Source: Deltaproteobacteria bacterium
GTDB taxonomy: Bacteria; Myxococcota_A; UBA9160; UBA6930
Direction of reading: 5' to 3'
Assembly: GCA_016875395.1 (NCBI GenBank)
Contig: VGRF01000018.1
Span: 25,018-89,017 of the forward strand
Length of the DNA: 64,000 nt
A model generated the notes under the pieces. The model ran no database searches, was not told where the DNA came from, and saw only the letters and a program-made list of their open reading frames with translations. The number at the start of each line of letters is the position of its first letter. Positions within the stretch are counted from its first letter, which is position 1. The translations under genes were made by a program, and so were the position numbers. Positions 1 through 8,582 of the stretch are shown here, in pieces.

Positions 1-1229
1 CTTCCGTAATAAAACGCGACCGACGCGAGCATCGCGAGCACGGCGAAGACGGAGATCGCGAGCGGCGCGCCGAGCGGCTTCGCGGCCGCGCCGATCACGA
101 GGGAGCCGAGCATCGGCAGCGAGAAGGACATCATCAGGAAGCTCGAGACGCGGCCGCGCATGTCGTCGGGGATGAGCAGCTGGATCGCGGTGTTGTTGAG
201 CGTGCCGAACCAGCTCGCGAAGGCGTTGGCGAGGAAGATCAGCGGGATCGCGGCGAGAAAGAGCGGCGAGTAGCTGAAGGCGACGAGCAGCACGCCGAAC
301 GCCAGCATCGAGAGCAGCATGTTGCGCGCGCGGCCGCTCGCGTGGGTCCAGCGCGCGACGACCATCGAGCCGACGATGCCGCCGAGGCCCATCGCGACGG
401 AGAGCTGCGAGAGGCCGCGCGGGCCTTCGTGCCAGATGTCTTCGGCGAAGACCACGAGCAGCGTCTGGAACGGCATCGCGAGGAACATCGGGACGAGGCC
501 GAACACGAGCAGCACGAGCACGGCGCGATCGGCGCGCACGTAGCGCACGCCTTCCATCACGCGCGTCATGACGCTAGCGCGCGAGGCGGTGTCGGGCGGC
601 GGCGCCGGGTCGAGGCGCAGGCCGCACACGAAGGCGATCACGTACAGGACGACGCCGAGCAGGTACGCCCACTTCACCCCGAGCTCGTCGATGAAGAAGC
701 CGGGCAGCGCGGGGCCGATCACGCGCGTGGCGTTGATCAGCGTGGTGGTGCTCGCGATGGCGCTGCCGAGCAGGCGGCGGCCGACGAGATTCGCGACGAC
801 GGATTGGCGCGCGGGCATCAGGAACGGGAACACGCAGCCCATCACGGACGCGGTGCCGACGAGATGCCAGAACTGGAGGCGGTCGGTCCACAGCAGCGCG
901 AGCGTGACGAGCTCGCCGAGCAGCGCGACGGCCTGCGCGCCGAGGATGATGCGGCGGCGGTCGATGCGATCCGCCGCGACGCCGCCGAACGGGCCGAGCA
1001 GCAGCATCGGGAGCGCGACGGCGAAGGTGACGACGCCGAGCAGGAACGTGTCCTTGGTGAACGTGTAGGCGAGATACGGGCGCACCACGCCCTGGCTGCC
1101 CATCGCGAGGAAGAACGCGACGTTGCTCGCGGTCAGCCAGCGAAACTGCGGGAACGCGAAGACCTCGCGCGTGCCGCTCTCGGGGCGCGACTCGGGCGCA
1201 GCATCCGGAGCGGGTTCGCGGCGCAGCAT
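1..1229 (-). CDS. MFS transporter, C-terminus cut by window edge
   Basis: Integral inner-membrane transporter of the major facilitator superfamily; the substrate cannot be read from sequence. Read leftward from the ATG at 1229, the protein begins MLRREPAPDAAPESRPE and then gives alternating hydrophobic segments (for example FALAMGSQGVVRPYLAY-like and GVVTFAVALPMLLLGPFGG stretches). The usual cytoplasmic basic loop after the second helix is present (GVAADRIDRRRII, an MFS motif A equivalent). About 409 codons are visible, containing roughly eleven of the usual twelve helices; the last helix and tail lie outside the window. It resembles the EntS/MFS_3 group of exporters, but that is only a family-level impression. 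It runs the same way as the aminotransferase at 1315-2475, about 85 bp downstream of it. Confidence 0.85.
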   Translation of the reverse strand, partial: MLRREPAPDAAPESRPESGTREVFAFPQFRWLTASNVAFFLAMGSQGVVRPYLAYTFTKDTFLLGVVTFAVALPMLLLGPFGGVAADRIDRRRIILGAQAVALLGELVTLALLWTDRLQFWHLVGTASVMGCVFPFLMPARQSVVANLVGRRLLGSAIASTTTLINATRVIGPALPGFFIDELGVKWAYLLGVVLYVIAFVCGLRLDPAPPPDTASRASVMTRVMEGVRYVRADRAVLVLLVFGLVPMFLAMPFQTLLVVFAEDIWHEGPRGLSQLSVAMGLGGIVGSMVVARWTHASGRARNMLLSMLAFGVLLVAFSYSPLFLAAIPLIFLANAFASWFGTLNNTAIQLLIPDDMRGRVSSFLMMSFSLPMLGSLVIGAAAKPLGAPLAISVFAVLAMLASVAFYYG

Positions 1230-1284
1230 GCGCGGCAACGTAGGCCAGCGCGCGGCGCGATCGGCCGGCCGCGAGCGCGTGGCG

Positions 1285-1315
1285 GGGGCAAAGTCGGCCC
1301 GGCCTGCTTTGCCCC
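1285..1315 (-). terminator. Hairpin at the end of the aminotransferase gene
   Basis: A 9-bp perfect stem, GGGGCAAAG (1285-1293) against CTTTGCCCC (1307-1315), with a 13-nt loop, sits exactly at the TAG stop of the aminotransferase. No T-run follows on the - strand, so it is either a weak intrinsic terminator or a 3' mRNA-stabilising hairpin. Confidence 0.45.
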
Positions 1316-2475
1316 TACCCGCGCGCCTTCCGCAGCTCCCCCAGCACCGGCGCCATGCGCGCGAGCGCCTCGCGGATCGCGTCCTCGATCGCGGCGTAGC
1401 AGAAGCGCAGGGAGCCCTCGCCCGCGGCGCCGAAGTCGACGCCCGGCGTGCAGGCGACCCGCGCGCGCTCGAGCAGCGCGCTCGCGAGCGCGACCGAGTC
1501 GCGGCCGAAGGCGCGCGCGTCGGCGAACACGTAGAAGGCGCCGGCGGGCTCGCGCGCGACGCCGAAGCCGAGCGCGCGCAGGCCCGCGACGAGCAGCGCG
1601 CGGCGCTTCGCGTAGGCGGCGCGCGCAGCGGCGACGGTGGGCGCGCCCTCGCGCAGCGCGGCGACGCCGGCGAGCTGCACGAACTCGCTCGCCGAGATGA
1701 ACAGGTTCTGCTGCAGCGTCTGGAGCGTGCGCATCGCCGCGCGCGGCGCGATGGCGTAGCCGAGGCGGAAGCCGGTCATCGCGTAGCGCTTCGAGAAGCC
1801 GTCGAGCACGAAGGCGTCGCTCGCGACTTCGAGCGCGCTGGTCACGCGCGCGCCGTCGTAGACGAGCCCGTCGTAGATCTCGTCGGAGACGAGCGGCACG
1901 CCGAGGCCCGCGAGCGCGGCCATCACCTCGCGCGACTGCACGGCGCCGGTCGGGTTCGCGGGCGAGCCGATCACGATCGCGCGCGTGCGGGGTGTGATCG
2001 CGCGCTTCACCGCGTCGGGATCGATCGCGTACCCGCTCGCGGGATCGCACGGAACGGCGACCGGCTCCACGCCCACGAAGCGCGCGAAGTTCGGGTAGCA
2101 GGCGTAGTGCGGCGCGGGGATGATCACCTCGCTGCCGCGCTCGCACAGCGCGGCAAACACCATCAGCAGCGCGGGCGACGTGCCGCTCGTGACGAGCACG
2201 CGCTCGGGATCGACCGCGACGCCCGTACGCGCGCGCTTGTCGGCCGCGATCGCCTCGCGCAGCTCGGGCAGGCCGACGCTCGCCGTGTACTTCGTGCGGC
2301 CCGCGGCGAGCGCCGCCTGCGCCGCCGCGATCGCGGCCGGCGGCGGCGCGAAGTCCGGCTCGCCGATCTCGAGGTGAATCACGCTCGCGCCGCCGCGCTC
2401 CATCGCCATCGCGCGCTCCATCACCTCCATCGCGAGAAACGGCGACAGCGCGCGAATCGAGTCCGGGATCTGCAT
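1315..2475 (-). CDS. Pyridoxal-phosphate aminotransferase, class I/II
   Basis: Cytosolic aminotransferase of the aspartate/alanine/aromatic fold-type I family, 386 residues, the normal length. The sequence shows the TSGTSPALL cofactor-phosphate region (about residue 96), the NPTG motif (N174-G177), the SDEIYDG motif (D198, cofactor pyridine nitrogen contact) and the Schiff-base lysine K229 in GFSKRYAMTGFRLG. The start MQIPDSIRALSPF at 2475 is typical of the family. Amino-acid specificity cannot be assigned. The first codons and upstream DNA are duplicated just upstream (see the repeat at 2441-2785), so the promoter may lie in or beyond the duplicated block. Confidence 0.9.
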   Translation of the reverse strand: MQIPDSIRALSPFLAMEVMERAMAMERGGASVIHLEIGEPDFAPPPAAIAAAQAALAAGRTKYTASVGLPELREAIAADKRARTGVAVDPERVLVTSGTSPALLMVFAALCERGSEVIIPAPHYACYPNFARFVGVEPVAVPCDPASGYAIDPDAVKRAITPRTRAIVIGSPANPTGAVQSREVMAALAGLGVPLVSDEIYDGLVYDGARVTSALEVASDAFVLDGFSKRYAMTGFRLGYAIAPRAAMRTLQTLQQNLFISASEFVQLAGVAALREGAPTVAAARAAYAKRRALLVAGLRALGFGVAREPAGAFYVFADARAFGRDSVALASALLERARVACTPGVDFGAAGEGSLRFCYAAIEDAIREALARMAPVLGELRKARG

Positions 2476-2540
2476 GGCGCGCGAGTAGAGCAGATCGAGG
2501 ACGCTGGGGCCGCGGGCGAGCCGCCGAGCGACGGCGATGC

Positions 2541-2600
2541 GGGGACGTTCCGCAAGTAAGTAAAGAAGGTCCGCACTTTACTTTCTTGCGGAACGTCCCC
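2541..2600. repeat. REP-like 60-bp palindrome, copy 1
   Basis: Arms 2541-2565 and 2576-2600 are inverted repeats of each other with 24 of 25 positions matching, around a 10-nt loop. The outer ends read GGGGACGTTCCGCAAG. Palindromes starting GGGGACGTTCC are familiar from REP/BIME-type elements mobilised by REP-associated tyrosine (Y1) transposases; no such transposase gene is in this window. Confidence 0.75.
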
Positions 2601-2725
2601 GGCTCTTGCGTCCCCGGCTTTTGCGGCGAGAGCGCGCGAATCGAGTCGGGAATCCGCATGGCGCGCGAATAGACCAGATCGAGGACGCGGGAGCCGTGGG
2701 CGAGCCGCCGAGCGGCGGCGAATGC

Positions 2726-2785
2726 GGGGACGTTCCGCAAGTAAGTAAAGAAAGTCCGCGCTTTACTTTCTTGCGGAACGTCCCC
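2726..2785. repeat. REP-like 60-bp palindrome, copy 2
   Basis: Nearly identical to the copy at 2541-2600 and spaced 185 bp from it. The arms are 2726-2750 and 2761-2785, and the differences are confined to the loop. Lies about 150 bp upstream of ccmE. Confidence 0.75.
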
Positions 2786-2933
2786 GGCTTTACGTCCCCA
2801 GCTCCATCTGCCCATCCCCAGTTTGCCCGCCCGTAATCCGCGCACCCGCTGCGCCATCGTGCTGGCGTCGTGTGACGAAACTCACGGCCCGCCGCGTTGC
2901 CCGCTCCGCGCGCTCTCCCTAGCTTGCTCGGCC

Positions 2934-3374
2934 ATGTCGAAGGGCCTTCAGATCGCGGTTGGCGCCCTCCTCGTCGCCGGCCTGCTGGTGTGGTTCGGCG
3001 CGTCACGCAGCGGCGAGGACGCGTTCACGTACTTCCAGACCTTGGGCGAGTTCCAGGCGCGCGGCGCGGTGGGCGAGCCGGTGCGCGTTCACGGCTACGT
3101 CGCCCTCGGCACGATCGAGCGGGACGTCGCCGCAAAGCGCGTCACGTTCGCGGTGCAGGAGAAGGCGCCGCACGCAGGCGGGTCGCCCGACGGCGCGCTC
3201 GTGGTCGAGTACGCGAGCCTCGAGACGCCGGACTTGTTCAAGGACGGCGCCGAGGTGGTGGTCGAGGGGAAGCTCGCGCCAGGCGGCACTTTCCACGCGA
3301 CGAACCTGCTGGCGAAGTGCCCGTCGAAGTTCGAGGCGAAGGAAGAAGCGGCGGCGCGCGCACAGAACGTCTAA
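2934..3374 (+). CDS. ccmE: Cytochrome c maturation heme chaperone CcmE, Cys-type variant
   Basis: Periplasmic heme chaperone anchored by one N-terminal helix (residues 5-22, LQIAVGALLVAGLLVWFG); 146 residues, followed by the OB-fold. Classical CcmE binds heme through His in HxxxY. Here the equivalent position reads LLAKCPSKFEAK, with Cys129 and Phe133, so the His is replaced by Cys and the Tyr by Phe. Cys-type CcmE proteins (CxxxY) are known from archaea and some sulfate reducers; the Phe is a further departure. The start MSKGLQIAVG is preferred over upstream in-frame starts because the helix follows immediately. First gene of the ccm operon; the 90-bp gap to ccmF is filled by a dispersed repeat. 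Confidence 0.9.
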   Translation: MSKGLQIAVGALLVAGLLVWFGASRSGEDAFTYFQTLGEFQARGAVGEPVRVHGYVALGTIERDVAAKRVTFAVQEKAPHAGGSPDGALVVEYASLETPDLFKDGAEVVVEGKLAPGGTFHATNLLAKCPSKFEAKEEAAARAQNV

Positions 3375-3400
3375 CGATCCGCTGGCGCCCGCAGGCGGCG

Positions 3401-3460
3401 CTTCGCCGCGCGCAGCGAGCCGCAGGCGAGCGAAGTCCACGCGGTAGCAGCGGAGCCATT
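3401..3460 (+). repeat. Dispersed hairpin repeat, copy in the ccmE-ccmF gap
   Basis: Contains the family core GCGCGCAGCGAG, a short stem-loop (GCC-GCA-GGC) and the right flank GAGCGAAGTC, then continues as CACGCGGTAGCAGCGGAGCC. The 3431-3458 tail is shared with the copy at 14230-14282. It fills almost the whole intergenic space between ccmE and ccmF. Confidence 0.7.
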
Positions 3461-3464
3461 TCTC

Positions 3465-5417
3465 GTGAGCGATCTCGGTTACTACGCGTCTCTCCTTGCC
3501 CTGCTCGCTGCCGGCGCCGCCGCGGTCGCCGGCGCGATCGGCGGCGTCACGCGCTCCGAGGAGTGGGCGACCGTCGCGCGCCGCGGCATCTACGGCTTGT
3601 TCGCACTGACCAGCGTCGCGCTCGCGTGCCTCTTCTACGCCTTCGCGACGTTCGATTTCCAGCTCGAGTACGTCTCCCAGAACGCCGCGCGCACGATGCC
3701 CACGCACTATCGCCTCGCCGCGGTGTGGGGCGCGCAGGCGGGCTCGCTGCTGTTGTGGACGTGGATGACCGCGGCCTACGCGGCCATCGCGATCACCGTG
3801 CAGCGCCGCGAGCGCGCGCTGATTCCGTGGGTGTGCCTCGTCCTCGGCCTCAACGCGGCGTTCTTCCTCGTGCTGCTGAACTTCGTCTCGAACCCGTTCG
3901 AGAAGCTGCCGGCGACCCACGTGATGTCCGACGGCAACGGCATGAACCCGCTGCTGCAGCACCCGGTGATGATGATTCACCCCCTCGTGCTCTACCTCGG
4001 CATGACGGGCTTCTCGGTGCCGTTCGCCTTCGCGCTCGCCGCGCTCGCCTCCGGTCAGCTCGGCACGACCTGGATGCGCGTGACGCGGCGCTGGACGCTG
4101 TGGGCGTGGTGCTTCCTCTCGATCGGCATCCTGCTCGGCGGGCGCTGGGCCTACGAAGTGCTCGGCTGGGGCGGCTACTGGGCGTGGGATCCCGTCGAGA
4201 ACGCCTCGTTCATGCCCTGGCTCGCGGGCACGGCCTACTTGCACTCGGTGATGGTGCAAGAGAAGCGCGACATGCTGAAGATTTGGAACTTCGTGCTGAT
4301 CGGCCTCACTTACGGGCTGTGCTTGTTCGGCACGATGATCACGCGCGCAGGGCTCGTCAGGTCCGTCCACGCCTTTGCCCAGACCGAGATCTTCGGCGTG
4401 CTGTTCGCGTGGTACGTCGGCGCCGTGCTCCTGGCGTTCGTCGTGGCTGTGCTCTGGCGCGTGCCGCAGCTGCGCTCGCCGAACCGGCTCGAGTCCGTCG
4501 TCTCGCGCGAGGCGAGCTTCGTCATCAACAACTGGCTGTTCATGGCGATCCTCGCGGTCGTGTTCTTCGGGACGCTCTACCCGAAGTTCTCGACGCTGAT
4601 CCAAGGCAAGGAAGTGCTGTTCGGGCCGCAGTGGTTCGACCTCTGGCTCGCACCGATCGGCATCGGCCTGCTCTTCCTCACGGGCGTCGGCCCGCTGCTC
4701 GCGTGGCGCCGCGCGACTCCCGCGAACCTGCGCCGCCAGCTGATCTTCCCCGCCGCCTGCGGCGCGCTCACCTTCGCGGCGCTGCTCGCGCTGTTGGGGA
4801 CCGACGAGTGGCTCGCGGCGCTGACGTGGGGTATCGCGGCGCTCGTCACGGGGACGATCTGCGAGGAGTTCTGGCGCGCGACGAAGGCGAAGATGCGCGG
4901 CGGCGACTCCGCGCCCAGCGCGCTCGCGAAGCTGTTCCGCATGAACCAGCAGCGCTACGGCGGCTACGTCGTGCACCTCGGCGTGGTGTTCTTCTTCATT
5001 GGCTTCACCGGCCAGGCCCTCGACACCGAGCGACTCGAGAACCTCGCGCCCGGCGGCACGCTCGAAGTGCGCGACTACAAGCTGAAGTACCTCACGGCTG
5101 AGCCGATCCTCGGCGAGCACCACGGCGGCGCCGAGGCGCGCCTCGCGCTCTACAAGAACGACGAGCCGCTCGCGACGCTCACGCCCGAGAAGCGCATGTA
5201 CTGGCTCGAGCAGCAGCCGAATTCGATCCCAGCGGTCTACTCGACGTTCGCCGAAGACTTCTACGTGATCCTCACCGCGATCGAGCCGAACGGCTCCGCC
5301 ACGCTGAAGGTGTTCGTGAACCCGCTCGTGAGCTGGATCTGGCTCGGCGGCCTCACGTTCGTGATCGGCACGGTGCTCGTGATGTGGCCGCACCCACGCC
5401 GCGCAGCCGCCGCGTGA
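3465..5417 (+). CDS. ccmF: Cytochrome c heme lyase subunit CcmF
   Basis: Large polytopic inner-membrane protein of System I that takes heme from CcmE and attaches it to apocytochrome; 650 residues, the usual CcmF length. The tryptophan-rich heme-handling (WWD) motif WGGYWAWDPVENASFMPW starts near residue 236. The hydrophobic profile matches the family, and a large soluble domain precedes the last helix, which ends PHPRRAAAA. GTG start at 3465; the stop TGA overlaps the ATG of the next gene by one base. Despite the unusual CcmE partner, the WWD motif looks conventional. Confidence 0.95.
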   Translation: MSDLGYYASLLALLAAGAAAVAGAIGGVTRSEEWATVARRGIYGLFALTSVALACLFYAFATFDFQLEYVSQNAARTMPTHYRLAAVWGAQAGSLLLWTWMTAAYAAIAITVQRRERALIPWVCLVLGLNAAFFLVLLNFVSNPFEKLPATHVMSDGNGMNPLLQHPVMMIHPLVLYLGMTGFSVPFAFALAALASGQLGTTWMRVTRRWTLWAWCFLSIGILLGGRWAYEVLGWGGYWAWDPVENASFMPWLAGTAYLHSVMVQEKRDMLKIWNFVLIGLTYGLCLFGTMITRAGLVRSVHAFAQTEIFGVLFAWYVGAVLLAFVVAVLWRVPQLRSPNRLESVVSREASFVINNWLFMAILAVVFFGTLYPKFSTLIQGKEVLFGPQWFDLWLAPIGIGLLFLTGVGPLLAWRRATPANLRRQLIFPAACGALTFAALLALLGTDEWLAALTWGIAALVTGTICEEFWRATKAKMRGGDSAPSALAKLFRMNQQRYGGYVVHLGVVFFFIGFTGQALDTERLENLAPGGTLEVRDYKLKYLTAEPILGEHHGGAEARLALYKNDEPLATLTPEKRMYWLEQQPNSIPAVYSTFAEDFYVILTAIEPNGSATLKVFVNPLVSWIWLGGLTFVIGTVLVMWPHPRRAAAA

Positions 5418-7207
5418 TGCTCCGCCGCGCGCTCACAGTCCTCATCGCTCTCGCTCTCGCAGCCGGCGCGAGCGCGGAGGGCGAAGCTCCGCCCGACGTG
5501 CCCGCCGGCGAGGCGCGCATCAGCGGGCGCGTGCTGAAGGGCGAGACGACCACGCCGATCGCCGGGGTCGAGGTCGTGCTCTACGCGCTCAGCGCCGACG
5601 GCGTGCCGGGCCTGCGCCGCGCGACCAGCGATGCGAGCGGCGCGTTCGCGTTCGAGAAGATCTCCGGCTCGGCGCAGATCGCGTATCTCGTCGGCGCGCG
5701 GTACGAGGGCATCCCGGTTCCGGGCGGGCGCATCGCCTTCGAGCCGGGCCAGACGAGCGCGACTGCGGACATCCGCGTCGCGCCGGTCTCGCGTGATCTC
5801 TCCCGCGTTCGCGTGCGCGCGCAGACGCTGCGCCTCTATCGCGAAGCCGAGGGCCTGCGCGTGGAGGAGACGCTCGACATCGAGCAGACGGGCGCGGAGA
5901 TCGCGCACGCGCCGAAGGATGCGCGCGCGCGCGTGATCGCACCGGTGCGCGCGACGCTGCCGGCGGGGGCCTCCGACTTCCGCATGCCGCTCGGCGTGAT
6001 TCCCGAAGGCCTCGAACGCGAGGGCAGCACGGTCCGGTACTTCGGCCCCTTCTATCCGGGCCGCCAGGATCTGGTGTGGGCCTACCGCCTGGGCGCGGCC
6101 GAGACGACGCCGGACGGCGCGAGCTTCCGCTTCGCGTTCACGCCCGCGGCCGGCGCCGAGAGCGTCAGCGTGCTCGTTCCGAACGAGGTCCGCGCGTTCA
6201 GCGCTCCCGGCCTCGCGAGCGAAGGCGCTGCCGACGACAACGGCCGCAGCGTCACGCGCTACAGCGGGGCGCCCGCGCGAGGCCTCGAGATCTCGCTCGT
6301 CGCGCAGGCGGCGCGGGTCGACCCGAACGCGCTCAGCACGCCCGAAGTGCAGATCGTCGTGCAGGCCGACGACGCAGCGATGACCGTGAGCGAGATGCAC
6401 CTGCTGCGCGCGACGGGCGACGGCCTCCTGCTCGGAACGCCGCAGGCGCCCCTGCTGCGCGTGCCGCTGCCCGAGGGCGCGAGCGACGTGCGCTTCGGCA
6501 GCGAGGCGAAGGGGCTCGAGTTCGCGCCGGGACCCGGCGGCGCCGTGGACGTGCTCGGCAGCTTCGCGCCGGGCGAAGCGCCGGTGCAGATCGCGTATCG
6601 GCTCGCGGTGCCTGCGAGCGGCGCGCGGCTCGCGCGCGAGTTCGGCGTGCGCGTCCCGCTCGTGCGCGTGTTCGTGGTCGATCACGGGCGGCTCGCGCCG
6701 AGTGCCGAGCGCCTTCACCGCGCGCGCCCCGTGCGCACGAACGATCTCAACTACCTCGCGTTCGAGGCCTTCGACGTCGCGCCCGGCGAGCGGGTCGCTC
6801 TCACGCTCGGCGCGCTCCCGCCGCGCAGCAGCGCGAGCCCGACTGCCGCGCGCGCGGTCGCAGCGCTCGGCGCGCTCGCGCTCGTGTTCTGGCTGCTGCG
6901 CCACGTGACGACTCGCGCGGCCGCGGAGCCGGCGGCGGCCGCCGAGCCCGAGCGCAACGAGCGCGAGGCGCTCTACGACGCGATCCGCGATCTCGACCAC
7001 GACTTCGAGACAGCGAAGGTCTCGGCGGAGGATCACGCGCAGCTGCGCGGCGAGCTGCGCGCGAAGGCGGCGGCGCTGATCGCCGCGCAGGAAGGTGCGC
7101 CCGCGCCAGCCGAGCAGCCGCGCGCGTGTCCGCAGTGCGCGGTCGCAGCGGCGCCAGAGCACCGCTTCTGCGCGAGCTGCGGCACGCCGCTCGGGTCGCC
7201 CGCGTGA
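5417..7207 (+). CDS. Carboxypeptidase-regulatory-like / CcmI-like fusion protein with C-terminal zinc ribbon
   Basis: Exported membrane protein of 596 residues inside the ccm operon. Signal peptide MLRRALTVLIALALAAGASA; then a carboxypeptidase-regulatory-type beta-sandwich (about 30-115, ISGRVLKGETTTPIAGVEVVL); a long beta-rich region of unknown family; one helix near 478-500. A cytosolic segment ALYDAIRDLDHDFETAKVSA (about 515-535) follows, closely resembling the N-terminal heptad region of CcmI/CycH proteins, and a C-terminal CxxC...CxxC zinc ribbon ends the protein. It overlaps ccmF by one base and ccmA by four, so co-translation is likely. A role in apocytochrome handling is inferred from position and the CcmI-like stretch. 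Confidence 0.75.
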   Translation: MLRRALTVLIALALAAGASAEGEAPPDVPAGEARISGRVLKGETTTPIAGVEVVLYALSADGVPGLRRATSDASGAFAFEKISGSAQIAYLVGARYEGIPVPGGRIAFEPGQTSATADIRVAPVSRDLSRVRVRAQTLRLYREAEGLRVEETLDIEQTGAEIAHAPKDARARVIAPVRATLPAGASDFRMPLGVIPEGLEREGSTVRYFGPFYPGRQDLVWAYRLGAAETTPDGASFRFAFTPAAGAESVSVLVPNEVRAFSAPGLASEGAADDNGRSVTRYSGAPARGLEISLVAQAARVDPNALSTPEVQIVVQADDAAMTVSEMHLLRATGDGLLLGTPQAPLLRVPLPEGASDVRFGSEAKGLEFAPGPGGAVDVLGSFAPGEAPVQIAYRLAVPASGARLAREFGVRVPLVRVFVVDHGRLAPSAERLHRARPVRTNDLNYLAFEAFDVAPGERVALTLGALPPRSSASPTAARAVAALGALALVFWLLRHVTTRAAAEPAAAAEPERNEREALYDAIRDLDHDFETAKVSAEDHAQLRGELRAKAAALIAAQEGAPAPAEQPRACPQCAVAAAPEHRFCASCGTPLGSPA

Positions 7208-7917
7208 GCGAGCTGGTGCGCGCGCGCGGGCTGGCCAAGCGCTTCGGGCCCCTCGCTGCGCTGCACCCCCTCGACCTCACACTCGCGGCCGGCGAGACGC
7301 TCGCGCTGCTCGGCCCGAACGGCGCAGGCAAGTCCACGCTTCTGCGCCTCCTCGCCGGCCTCGCACGCCCGAGCGCGGGCGCGGTGGAAGTCGTCGCCGC
7401 GGCGTCGCGCCCGGAGCAGCGGGCGGCCGTGGGCCTCCTCGCGCACGCAACCTTTCTCTATGGGCAGCTCACGGCGCGCGAGAACCTCGCGCTCGCAGCG
7501 AAGCTCTACGGCGTGCGCGACCCGAACGCGCGCGCAGCGGCGCTGATCGCGGCGCACGAGCTCGCGCCGGTCGCGGAGCGCGCGGCGGGCGCCCTCTCGC
7601 GCGGCTGGGCGCAGCGCGTCGCGATCGCACGCGCGCTCGTGCACGAGCCGCGCCTGCTCTTGCTCGACGAGCCGTTCACCGGGCTCGATCCCCGCGCTGC
7701 CGACAAGCTCGCGGAGCGCCTGTCTGCGCAGCGCGGCGGCGGGCGCGCCGCCGTGCTCGTCACGCACGAGCTCTCGCGCGCCGCGCAGCTGGCAACGCGC
7801 GCGCTCGTGCTCGTGCGCGGCCGCGCGCGTGAGCTGGCCGCGGACGCGCTCGCGAGCGCAGGCGCGCTCGAAGCCGCGTATCGCGACACGGTCGCAGCGC
7901 TGGAGACGGCGCCGTGA
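7204..7917 (+). CDS. ccmA: Heme exporter ATP-binding protein CcmA
   Basis: ABC-transporter ATPase, 237 residues, which with CcmB and CcmC releases holo-CcmE. Walker A is LGPNGAGKST (about residue 35). The ABC signature is the CcmA-style degenerate LSRGWAQRVAIARAL in place of LSGGQ, and Walker B is LLLLDEPFTGLD. GTG start overlapping the upstream stop (GTGA); the 3' end overlaps ccmB by four bases in the same way. Confidence 0.93.
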   Translation: MSELVRARGLAKRFGPLAALHPLDLTLAAGETLALLGPNGAGKSTLLRLLAGLARPSAGAVEVVAAASRPEQRAAVGLLAHATFLYGQLTARENLALAAKLYGVRDPNARAAALIAAHELAPVAERAAGALSRGWAQRVAIARALVHEPRLLLLDEPFTGLDPRAADKLAERLSAQRGGGRAAVLVTHELSRAAQLATRALVLVRGRARELAADALASAGALEAAYRDTVAALETAP

Positions 7918-8579
7918 GCGCGCTGCTTGCCGTGCTCTGGAAGGACCTCGCGACCGAGTGGCGCAGCCGCGACCGCTTCGCCGCGATGCTCGTGTTCTCG
8001 GTGCTGGTCGTGGTGGTGCTCTACTTCGCCGCGCCGCCTTCGATCGACGCGAGGCTGAACGGGTACGTGCCGGGGCTGCTGTGGGTCGCGTACTTGTTCG
8101 CGGGCGTGCTGGGCATGAACCGCGCCTTCGCCGCGGAGCTGGAGAACGACGCGCTCTCCGCGCTCGCGCTCGCGCCCGTCGACCGCGGCTTTCTCTTCCT
8201 CGGCAAGGCGCTCGCGAGCTTCGTCGTGCTCGCCGCAGTCCAGGCGATCACGGCGGTCGTGTTCGCGCTGGCGTTCGGCCTCGATCTCGCGCCGGTCGCG
8301 CTGAAGCTCGCGGCCGTGGCGGGGCTCGGCGCGTTCGGCATCGCCTGCGCCGGCACGCTGCTCGCCGCGATCTCCGTCCGCACGCGCTACCGCGAGGTGA
8401 TGCTGCCGCTGCTCCTCTTGCCGCTGCTCGTGCCCGTGCTGCTCGGCGCGGTGCGCGCCACCACGCAGCTGCTCGCGACCGGGTCGCTACCGTGGCCACC
8501 CGTTCAGCTGCTGCTCGTCGCGGACGCGATCTACCTGATCGTGTCGTTCTTGTGCTTCGAGTACGTGCTCGATGAGTGA
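7914..8579 (+). CDS. ccmB: Heme exporter membrane protein CcmB
   Basis: Six-helix inner-membrane partner of CcmA, 221 residues, the normal length. It begins MSALLAVLWKDLATEWRSRD, the amphipathic N-terminus characteristic of CcmB, and contains the AGVLGMNRAFAAELENDAL region that contacts the ATPase. GTG start overlapping the ccmA stop; ccmC starts a few bases after its stop. Confidence 0.92.
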   Translation: MSALLAVLWKDLATEWRSRDRFAAMLVFSVLVVVVLYFAAPPSIDARLNGYVPGLLWVAYLFAGVLGMNRAFAAELENDALSALALAPVDRGFLFLGKALASFVVLAAVQAITAVVFALAFGLDLAPVALKLAAVAGLGAFGIACAGTLLAAISVRTRYREVMLPLLLLPLLVPVLLGAVRATTQLLATGSLPWPPVQLLLVADAIYLIVSFLCFEYVLDE

Positions 8580-8582
8580 GGC

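Larger units (their letters stand above)
2441..2785. repeat. Tandem duplication (about 185 bp unit) including the aminotransferase 5' end
   Basis: The first roughly 15 codons of the aminotransferase plus its upstream DNA (about 2441-2626) recur with a few substitutions at about 2627-2785, offset by 184-185 bp. The second copy still contains a start-codon-like CAT and the text that would encode MRIPDSIRAL, followed by an in-frame stop on the outer side. Each unit carries one 60-bp palindrome. This fits a recent local duplication that left a 5' gene fragment in the intergenic region. Confidence 0.8.

Noticed and set aside
2823..2933. N-terminal extension of ccmE from an upstream in-frame start
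   Set aside because: It would add about 37 residues before the membrane helix with repeat-adjacent composition; all CcmE proteins start just before the helix.
3003..5393. Long antisense reading frames opposite ccmF and most other genes
   Set aside because: They are rich in Arg, Ala, His and Gln with no domain motifs; in very GC-rich DNA the antisense of a real gene often lacks stops. The + strand gene explains the DNA.
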